Part shown: one piece after another, positions 13,001-22,400 of the stretch
How the letters are laid out: the number at the start of each line of letters is the position of its first letter
How positions within the stretch are numbered: the stretch's first letter is position 1
Assembly (NCBI GenBank): GCA_963681505.1
Contig: OY811987.1
Span: 419,501 to 483,500 of the forward strand
Reading direction: 5' to 3'
DNA from: Eunapius fragilis
Lineage: Eukaryota > Porifera > Demospongiae > Spongillida > Spongillidae
DNA length: 64,000 nucleotides
The notes under the pieces: model-generated
What the model saw: only the letters and a program-made list of their open reading frames with translations
Told to the model about the DNA's origin: nothing
Database searches by the model: none
Translations under genes and position numbers: made by a program

Positions 13001-15210
13001 TCAATTCCAAACATTGCATATAAGTGGTTCTGACTTTGTTAAGACTTTTAGATGGTTTTTAACTAAAATTCATCACACATGTATATTTTCAAAAAACTGA
13101 CTAGCATGCATACACTTGAGGACAATATCATTTACCATTGAAGAATATTATTTTCATTGGCCACAAACATAAATCACCAATTAAATAGTCACGAGCATGT
13201 CAATGACCATCAATTCGTTATTCTTCAGATTCATCATCATTCAATATTTTTGGTAACTTGCTTTATACCGAGTTATCTGCCCATCGTATAGTACGTTGGT
13301 GAAATTTACATGCACCTTGCAGAGAAGTTAAACTCTGGAAATGAAGGTTTGCTGCTCCTGTGGAATTGTCTATATATTTTGCAAGATGTATAGTCATCTT
13401 ATGAGGCTATACTGAAGCATGCAACTATAACTCTAAGATCTAGCTGCACTTGAAAACCATAGTAGAACGTTTTTTAATGGTGGTATACTATGTATAAAGG
13501 CCCTCACCTGGCTGACTATTGTACTCGTTGCAGTACCAGTGCAGCTATGGCTGTTCGGTTGACATCAACACTGTTGATTATATATGCATGTATATAATTA
13601 TGTTATATTATTATATTGCTGCAATCTATGTCATTAGAGTCAGCTGAAATTCTGATTCGTTTAACGAGTTCTGCAAGCACCATGCTTTTGCCTCCTCTCT
13701 GAGATCTTCCGCTAATAGACCCGTCATATCACGCGCTTTCGGATTAGGCTCGTGGCTCTTGTTCCAGAATGGTCCATTTGGGATGCCAAGCTGCACTGGT
13801 TCTGATTTCTGAAAAGAACCCGTGGCGTTTGACGCGGATAACCCGCCGTACATGGCTATCTGTAGTACGCACACCCTCAGTGACGTCACGTAATCAAATA
13901 ATTTACTGAAGAATCCTAACATTTAATTCAATTTTAAGCTTTTCTGCCTTTATAGCAATGTTTAGTATGGTTAGCAAATGTCCAATAAATTATTATAAAT
14001 TATTAAAAATTATATGGTTACTTTAGGGACCTCTGAATAGTATGACATGATTCATCTCTTAAGTCGAAATAATTCGGCCGTACTGATGCTAAGAAGCACT
14101 CATATCAAAAACCTTATAAAAACAATCCTAACTTCACAACGAATTAGAGTTAAGAGTTCAAACATTCCGTCTATAAAGCTATTATAATGAGCTATCTGTG
14201 CAACAAAAAGGAGCACGCCCAGGACATTAGACATTAAGTCGAACTATTTGTTGAGTTATACGCCAAAAACCTTAACCTGAAGATACCTTAATGTTTTGAC
14301 CCTGAAAATTCAGTGTCAGATAGGAATTCCGACATTTTAGTGATCCAAACCCAAAAGTTATGATGTAAGTTATAAAAAATGATGTTTCTGTAGATCCTGG
14401 TGTATAGTACCATTTGATGTATCGGCCCAAAGATGTTCAGTAACTGGCGCATCGTAGAAGGTACCCTGCGCTTCGTCAAATCTTTATGAAACTTCGTAGA
14501 AAGATAGAAGGATGAATTATCTAGAGGGGAGAGTACTTACCGTGGAGGGGACGCAGCGTTTTGGAGTCGAAAATCGTGGCCAGAAAACTATATTCGATTT
14601 GAAAAACACTTAATAAATACGGCACGTGTTTTAAAACTTAAAAACTAGTCTGGTCTATTGCCCACGCATTCGGCAGTCGTTCTGAATGCATAGTAAGCCA
14701 TAATGATACATAATGAAGCTACCAGATCGTTTTTACCAAATGGTGTCAATAAATATTTTTAAAATTGCAAACAGAATTATTTTCTTCTGACGTCTAGGAT
14801 TTTACGGTCTAAAATCACGGATTCCGCAGTGCCTACATAATAGCATCAAGTTAAACTGTACATTTCCGTATAGCGCTCGTTTTTATGATTTACTGACGTT
14901 CTATAAATAGAAAAATGCTGGCATTTCATGCAATTAGAAACGCCTAAAAATTCCGGAGTAATAGTGGTCCAGGAATTTATTCGACAGCCCTACCTACATA
15001 GCTCTATTGAGATACTGATATAGTCATATAGATATGCATACAATACATGCAAATGATCGTGTGCGCATGTCGTTTGTAATCTTTGAACAAACTTTATGTA
15101 ATGGCGAAAGGGAGCACGCACGCAAGTCTATAGCTAGCACACGTACACGTACCTTCGACGACAGTAGTTAGAGACGTGACCGTCCAGACGACCAGCAAGA
15201 ACCTTTTCAT
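7087..15210 (-). CDS. Type I membrane receptor with LDLa and SRCR domains
   Basis: Nine exons join in phase to give 463 residues: 15153-15210, 11917-12027, 11324-11488, 11093-11263, 9671-9778, 8437-8592, 8221-8388, 7629-7739, 7087-7430. All have AG acceptors and GT donors, and the summed length divides by three. Exon 1 encodes a signal peptide (MKRFLLVVW...). Then follow LDLa 1 (ending [10 protein letters not shown]), SRCR 1 over two exons, LDLa 2 ([10 protein letters not shown]), SRCR 2 over two exons, LDLa 3 (CGDNSDESC), a transmembrane helix (about [16 protein letters not shown]) and a cytoplasmic tail of about 80 residues. The tail contains LPPY and PPEY, the latter a classical PPxY motif for WW-domain binding. 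LDLa modules bind calcium and ligands; SRCR modules are common in sponge and immune receptors. The long first intron carries old repeats. Function is likely recognition or endocytosis; the ligand is unknown. Confidence 0.88.
8633..8734. repeat. 28-bp tandem repeat, about 3.6 copies
   Basis: The unit starts GGCAAGTAATTAACTTG and repeats at 8633, 8661, 8689 and 8717 with essentially no divergence. It lies in an intron of the LDLa/SRCR gene. Recent slippage is the simplest explanation. Confidence 0.95.
9900..10950. repeat. Old dispersed repeat in a receptor intron
   Basis: Part of this stretch (about 9910-10100) is similar to 18080-18300: shared words include GAGGAATGTTA, GGTCTGGAAGAATTC and GCAGATATG. 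The remainder, including a 69-codon plus-strand frame at 10723-10932, is unrecognised and stop-ridden. It is probably a decayed transposon of unknown class. Confidence 0.5.
13494..13596 (+). promoter_or_regulatory. Possible TATA promoter and signal-peptide-like mini-exon
   Basis: TATAAAGG near 13494 is followed about 60 bp later by ATG at 13546 and a 16-codon hydrophobic frame ([14 protein letters not shown]), with a GTATAT donor-like site near its end. No downstream exon was recognised. It may be a dead promoter-exon or chance. Confidence 0.2.
13626..13922 (-). CDS. Unrecognised 98-residue ORF inside a receptor intron
   Basis: A single uninterrupted frame from ATG at 13922 to a stop at 13626. 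The N-terminal third is moderately hydrophobic ([20 protein letters not shown]) but too polar for a clear membrane segment; the remainder is polar with an acidic/basic helix ([14 protein letters not shown]). It is on the same strand as the receptor gene in whose first intron it lies, and codon usage looks protein-like. I do not recognise a family. It may be a nested intronless gene or a transposon fragment, since the surrounding DNA is repeat-derived. Confidence 0.35.
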   Translation of the reverse strand: MLGFFSKLFDYVTSLRVCVLQIAMYGGLSASNATGSFQKSEPVQLGIPNGPFWNKSHEPNPKARDMTGLLAEDLREEAKAWCLQNSLNESEFQLTLMT

Positions 15211-15450
15211 TGCGCTTTCTAAGCAAAGCGTGTTCTGCGTACTGATGCACGCTTGGGGAATTAAGTAATAACCACCACACCCTATGAGTCTGAGAGCAAA
15301 CTATTTTTAGGGACTATTCAGGCTATATATTATACTGACTGCATGATGCATACCGCAAACCGCATGAATGTTTAAATTAATTTAACAGTTTCCCCTGTGC
15401 TCGACTTCATATATACCCCTCCCTTTGCTGACCACGGGGGTACACTCTTA
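15211..15450. promoter_or_regulatory. Bidirectional promoter between receptor and PH/WW-like gene
   Basis: Only 240 bp separate the two divergent start codons (15210 minus, 15451 plus). A TATATA-containing stretch sits about 40 bp upstream of the plus-strand ATG, and another AT-rich block (CTATATATTATA) is near 15330. No transcription start site can be placed from sequence alone. Confidence 0.6.
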
Positions 15451-16391
15451 ATGGCACGGAACCATACTGTGGCTTCACCTCAGGCCCCACCTGAGCCTGT
15501 CTTTCAGGACAGCTTCATACAGTACCATGCTGGGCACCTTTGCAGACGAACGACGGTTCTGAAGCGATGGAAGAATGAATGGATCATTATCACCCCTGGT
15601 CAGTACATAACGAGCGTATATATATATATATATGTATATGGGATCGTGGCAGCGAAAAGGGCCGGACCTAGCGTATATAATTAAAATTTACCAGGATGGA
15701 ACTTCAGTCAAAGTTGACGCGTGCAATTAAAAATGTACGCAATTACAAATTCAGGCCGCTGTAACTCCATGATGGAGAGACTAATTTCCAGTGCCGCGTA
15801 AGAAAGAAGTTGTAGAAGAGACATAGTGTCTCTTAGAAAATTAAATTTGAAAACGCTCCTTAATTTCGCTGCCACGATCTATATAAAGAGCTCGTGTGGC
15901 TCGTGTGGAGATGGGCGTGTAAAGTACATGGGGAGAGCTCTGTCGATTATGCACGCACGATTAACACGATCGATAGACGGCTGTAATGAAGTTGTTGATG
16001 GTTGTTTGCTGCTGAGGTCTAGTAGTTTGCTTAGACGGGCAAATGTTAATTGTTCAGTACAGCTTCCTGTCTGTCCCATCTTCTAAGAAATGCGCACGAC
16101 GTATACTATTCTCGCAAGCGCCAGACGTACTTCGTACTATATGACGTGGACTGGGGACTAGCACGAGTAGTACAGTAGCGGCTTGCTAGAGTGGAAAATA
16201 GCGATGATTCATTGACCTCATAACGTTTTCAGACCGCCTGCTTTAAAAACTGTGGTATCACTGATTAAATAACCCATGCACAAATGCAACATTTTACTTA
16301 TCTAGCGCTTTGATCGACACGGGTCTCGATATCCAACTAGCACATGTACCTGTGCTGTTGCTACGAAAAACGGTGAACCGTGTGTGTGTGT

Positions 16392-16437
<46 letters not shown>

Positions 16438-19400
16438 GCGTGTGCGTGTGCGTGTGCGTGCGCTTGTTGTACGCTGTGTGGTTTGTATCTCATTTTCTTG
16501 ACTCGTATGCCCTTGTGTGTCGTTTTGCAATGCAATGTGTGTGCGTGCGTGTGTGCAAAGCGACAAAAACAAGATAGTGTTCTAAAACCTTAAAATTGTT
16601 TTAGGGTCATGTGTAAGTAGAAAAACAACATAATCAGTGATACCACAGTTTTTAAAGCAGGCGATCTGAAAACGTTATGAGGTCAATGAGTCATCGGACT
16701 CATCGCTATTTTCCACTCTAGCAAGCCGCTACTGTACGTCTGATGACATCGGCCACTAATGCATATTCAAACTGCTATCTGGAATTTAATCACGTAACGC
16801 GTCACATCAAAAACATTCATAATCCCAAGATGCATACTAAATGCCTCGTGTGTGGTTGAAAAGCCTGGCCAACGTAGGAAGATACAAACCTGCCCAGATG
16901 ATCTTGCACTCGTAAAGAATGCCGTTGCTGAACCTTCGGCCGTTAGTGATAGTTATTATAGAGGTGCGTACGCTTGCCTAGACGTCTAGAAAGAATTGTC
17001 AAAGGGCTAATGCAACTGCAACTATGGACTTATCTGCTGTTCATCAAAAGCTTTAGGGGGCAAGTAATAGCACAAGGACTTGCCACTACCAGTCGGAAGG
17101 GTAACAAAAACATCTCTCCCTAGTAAAAAATATAATTAAGTGCTTCACAGCCGATTCCTGTGGTTTACGCAACTGCGAATAGCCAAGAAATGCAGCTGCT
17201 GCATGTATATAGCGTCTAGAATTGCCGATTCTGCCATATTAAGGAATGCAATAAAACCGCTATAGAGGTCACATAAACTGTAATCTGATTGGGTCTGCTG
17301 GAATTTGTAAATAATTAGTGGCCGATGTCCCCTGAATTCCTGACGTACTACTCGTGCTAGTCCCCAGTCCATGTCATAGTACGGTACTTGCGAGACTAGA
17401 CGTATTGCCATATAGACGCCGTGTGCGGTGTACTCTACTAAGCTTGACGAGGGAACATTGCTCCATAGTAGTTGGACGTAACCCAACCTTATCGTCGGCA
17501 CTGGCGTATTATGCAGTATATCAATGAATTTGGGCAGAATTATGCAATCAACACCATGAATAAACGTGTTGCTTTACCATAGATAATAGAGTGCGCATAA
17601 ATTACGTCACGCTGAAGGGGGGAGGGGGGTATCAGCCATGTATACATGGGGGGGGGGGGGGGGGTCCATAATGGTCAAATATAGCGTGACGTAATTTATG
17701 AATGGCCCCTAGAGACTACTCTATTATCAATGGTAGTAAATTCCACTAGAATTCCAGGCATTTTTAGGCCGTTTCTAATTTTAGAACATTGTATACTGCC
17801 GACAACGGTCAGTAAATTACAAAAACGAGCGCTATCCGGAAATGTCATGAAATGCTATTATGGCGAATGTCGAGGTACCGTCTTTCAAATTGGCCAGATG
17901 AAAACGGCCAGACCCAAAGTCACATGCACGTACACCTTAACACTAGCGCTAGTGCTTACTGACTCCACAATGGACAGTAACTCTTAAAATCGCAGCGGGC
18001 AGTAGCGCAGCCGCTTTGCTTTGGAATAATAGACCATTGAAATAAGCAAGGATGACGGTTAACCGATTAACATTTTGTTTAACTGAAGTAGAATTGTCCA
18101 AAATCAATAAACTGAATGAAGCAGCAGAGGAATGTTACGTTGCAGGAAGGGGGGTTTCAACAATATAATCTGAAGCCTTGAACATGAGTAACGTCAAATT
18201 AGTATAGTATTACAAAGGGTCTGGAAGAATTCTTTGGTATCGGTAAACACATCTTTGACGCAGATATGTGTATCTCAGTGGTAATCGGTTCAAAGGTAAC
18301 CGGCATTTTTGGTGGAATTTCTCAGAGCATATATACGGTTGGCACTTTGGAAGAATATTTCAGGCATTTTTTTCGACAGCCCTATAGCAAGCTTAGGATG
18401 ACTTAATAACTCATTCTAGCTTGCCAGCAGCTGCAGTATGTATATTGCTAGTCTCGTACCCAGACCACACTAGCAGCTGCGGATGGATTACATCACCGCT
18501 ACGCTAGAAGTGGTCTGGGAAACTAATTGGTTCTACGCACGTTCGTAACAGTTGTGACGTCATTGGGTGTAAGTGTCGCGTCAACACTCATTAACGGTGT
18601 CATTGGTCAATACGTTTGTAAAATGAATAGATGCAAGTTGTGCGACGCTCCGGTTTTAGAAAGCAGGAATAGGAGGTAGCTTGCTAGTACAACATCGCAA
18701 CGCTGCAGAGCGGTTTTAATGGGTTTAGCGATTGTGTCCAAGGTACTTCGACTCGATCAAGAAGTACTTGGTACTGCACGATAAATTGGATAGCATTAGA
18801 AAGGACCCTAAATCAAAGATCTCCCTCCGTCTGCGCATTAAATGGAATTGTCTGCGCATTAAATGGAATTGTCTGTGCATTAAATGGAATAGCCCAATAT
18901 TTACATTAATGCAATCAAGGGTGAAACGACCGCCACGATACTGCCAACGCGTTTGTAGAGGTAATCGAACGCGTAGGGTAGCACAGAGAAACATAACGAC
19001 TTTCTACTCCCCGTCGGCAAGCTAATAAAAACATCACGCCCTTCCATTAAGCTTTTAATAGCTATGTTCTGGTCTGGACGAATCGTCGCATAACCCAGCT
19101 GTTGAGACGCCTGAATTATCGCATTGTCGAGCTCCAGGTTTGACACAGCCATCGTACTATTAACAGCTCAATAAATACTTCAAATACTATTACCTAATTA
19201 TCGTGACGTCACGGAGCACCTGCATTCTGATTGTACGGTTAGAAATGGCCCGGGCATACAACCAATTTTGTTAGCCAGTTTCCCAGACCACTTCTAGCGT
19301 AGCGGTGATGTAATCCATCCGCAGCTGCTAGTGTGGTCTGGGTACGAGACTAGTATATTGCCTGGTCATGATAGCCACCAGAGGGGAGACCACTACGACA

Positions 19401-22400
19401 ATGGAACAGCCCCGATCATTCGGCTTCAGCATATCAAACCCCACCGACAAGCAAGCATTGCAGAGTCTTTTACCAAAACTGCAGCTGGTAGGCAGAACAG
19501 CAAAAACGTCCCTGCCTTCGACTAGAGCCATCGCTACTTCCAGAATATCCAGTTGTTTCAGGCTTCATAGAAGGGTAGCCTAGCCGCCTCGGTTAAACAC
19601 AACTCAGCTGTCAATTCAATGAATAAACACGGTGAGTGATAATTGTACGCATTGACAAAGGCTGCATTCTGATTGGACCGGACCGTTGCAGCTATAGGGC
19701 TGTCGCCACTCCAAAATGCCACCGTATAATCATAGCGGAATTAGCGGGAGTCTCAAACTTAAGGTGAGGTTTTATAATTGGCTGAAACATCATACCCGGT
19801 GCATGGGCGCGGCTATTTGAGAATGCCTCCCCCGCCCCCCTCAGCGATCCGAAATACAATGTAACTAGTTGGCGGAGAAAATTAAATTTTAGATTGGTTG
19901 GCGGAACTTTCCGCCAACTAGTTTGAAAAGTTAAGGAAATCAATAACATAAAATGGTTATTTTGATCCAGCTTGCGATAACTGCGATGTTAACTAAGTTC
20001 CCAATCAGGAGCTGTGCAAAGTGCGTGCACATTTCCCACCTGTTGTGTGAGCTCAAAGTTGAACACTTGTATGTGCTAATGTAATCCCGTGATTCGCACT
20101 TCATAAGGATTCTGTTCTAGAACATTCGAATAGCCCACTATATATGTGTGTTATGTGCACGTGTTCTGCACTGTATCTGTGTGTTCACTCCGATTCATTC
20201 TAATATAAAAATCCTTACGAGTTTCGGGGCTAGAAACACGACAGGATTTTTCTGGCGTAGTCGGCAGGATCGTGCGAGGGAAGCCGCAAACGTTCTACCT
20301 TACTGCAGACGCGAGTGAACGCCGCCACGTTCTCTTCTTCTCATGGCGGACATGAAAGAATTTCTCCAGCTGTTTCAGCAGCAGATGGAAGAGCAACGCA
20401 AACAAACAGAAGCCTTCGTCACAGCTATCACTAAGGGCTTGGACCGTTCCACTCCGAAGGCCAGTTTTCCTACTTTCTCGCCTTTCGACTCAACCTCGGA
20501 ACTATGGACGGACTACTGGGCGCGTTTTCAAACCTTCGTGGCAGCCAACGCTATCCCAGACGACCGAGTGGCCCAAATATTCCTCACAAACCAGACCAAG
20601 GTTACGTACAAACTGTTAAGTAACATGGCATCGCAACAGTCACCAGCAAAAGACATCAATGAACTTTCTATTGACGACATCGCCGAGTCCATGCGAACGC
20701 AATTCGACCCGACCCGGTACATTGTGCGTGAGCGTTTTAAATTCTGGTCGGACATGAAGCGCCAACCCGGTGAGTCCATTCTCGAGTTGGCCGCGAGGAT
20801 TCGCCAGGACGCCGTCACATGCGACTTCGTTTCCATTAAGGATCCACTGGATGAGGCTATGAGAACTCGTTTCATGTGTTCCGTGAATAATGAAGCGGTT
20901 CTCAAGGCGCTTTTCAAGGTAAAGGATGCGGAACTTACCTTCGCCAAGGCTATCGCAGTGGCGGTGGAAACCGAAGATGCGGCCAAGGTGGCTAAAGAAA
21001 CCGTTTATGGATCGTCGAGTAAGCAGGTGGTTGCAGTGAACAAGGTTCAAGACAAGTCTCCAAGAACATCTGCATCCGGTGGGGAGAGCTCAAGGTCCAA
21101 GGCAGCCTTACATTCACGTCACAAGACTGATTTCCCTAAAGGCACATGCCCACGTTGTGGCAAAACGGACCACGGGGCCAGGGATTGTCCATTCAAAGAA
21201 TCAATCTGCAATTACTGCCAGAAGATTGGCCATCTCCAATCAGTATGCTTGCAGAAGAGGAAGGACAGCCATACGGTAAAGGTTATTACCAAACGGAAGC
21301 TCTGGTCAGTCAAGAGGATCAATTCAGTCCCTCAACTCCAGCAAGACATTCAGATCAGTGGTCAGCAGTTCAGCTTCGAAGTAGACACTGGTGCGGGTGA
21401 TAATTTTTGTTCCATTGATGTTTGGACCAAGCTTGGGAAACCAGCTCTCACACCCACAACAAGTCGCTATGAGGTAGCAAACGGGCAGCCTCTTCTTACC
21501 TTGGGAACTTTCGAGGTGGCAGTTTCCCTTCTTGAGAAAGGTTCTACTACCCGGACAGAAAACATCTATTTCACTGTCTCCAAGGTCTCAAGACTTAATC
21601 TTCTGGGGCGTGACGCTATAGTTCGACTGTGCATCAACCTTCAGGCTCTCCTAGGCATACCAAGTGTTCTTCCCTCTACCGAGGGATCTAATGGTGCCAA
21701 AGCTGTTCTTCCCATACTCAAGGATCTCAAACCAGATGTGGCACTACAGGAAGCCTGCAAAAGGGTGTGTCAAGATTTTCCTGACCTTTTCAAGCAGGAG
21801 CTGGGCTGTTTAAAGGATTTCCAGCTTGAGATCCAGTTCAAGCCTGACTCCAAACCCATATTCTGTAAACCGCGCGTAGTCCCCTTTGCAGTCCAAGAGG
21901 ATCTGACGCAAGCGTACGATACAGGTGTGGCCAAGGGCGTTTGGAAACCAACACAGTTTAACAGTTACGGAACTCCTGTGGTCCCTATCAGGAAGAAGGC
22001 AGCAGCAGAGGGGTCTAGTCCACCAATTCGTGTGTGCGGAGACTATTCAGTCACTGTTAACCCTCAACTGGAGCCTCACAGGTACCCTATGCCACTCCCA
22101 GATGACCTAGTGCGAAAGCTCAGTGGCGGCTATGGTTTCTCCAAGGTCGACTTGGTTGATGCATTCAACCAAATAATGTTAGGCCCGGAGAGTCAGAAGC
22201 GCCTGGCTCTTAGCACCCATCGAGGTGTTCTTCTACAGCTCCGACTTCCTTTCGGGATTAGTTTGGCTCCAGCCCATTTCCAGGAGATAATGGACCAACT
22301 CACAAGTGACCTGAAGGGCGTAGCAGTCTACATAGACGATATTCTGGTGAGTGGGGTGTCTGCAGTGGAGCACCTTGAGAATCTTCGTGCTTTGTTGCAA

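Larger units (their letters stand above)
12525..14990. repeat. Old repeat with inverted relatives at 17730-18345
   Basis: Several blocks here are the reverse complement of blocks at 17730-18345: around 12540-12760 matches about 17890-18330, and around 14860-14980 matches about 17740-17840. Both regions include a CGACAGCCC word near one edge. Divergence is substantial, so this is an ancient element. No transposase could be read. Confidence 0.55.

Noticed and set aside
16294-16593. Cys/Val and Thr/His repeat proteins over the GT tract
   Set aside because: Dinucleotide microsatellite artefacts inside a transposon.
17145-17501. 118-codon minus-strand ORF as a gene
   Set aside because: Its 3' part overlaps, in another phase, the RecQ-like relic, and its 5' part lies in the paralogous empty-site region; no domain.
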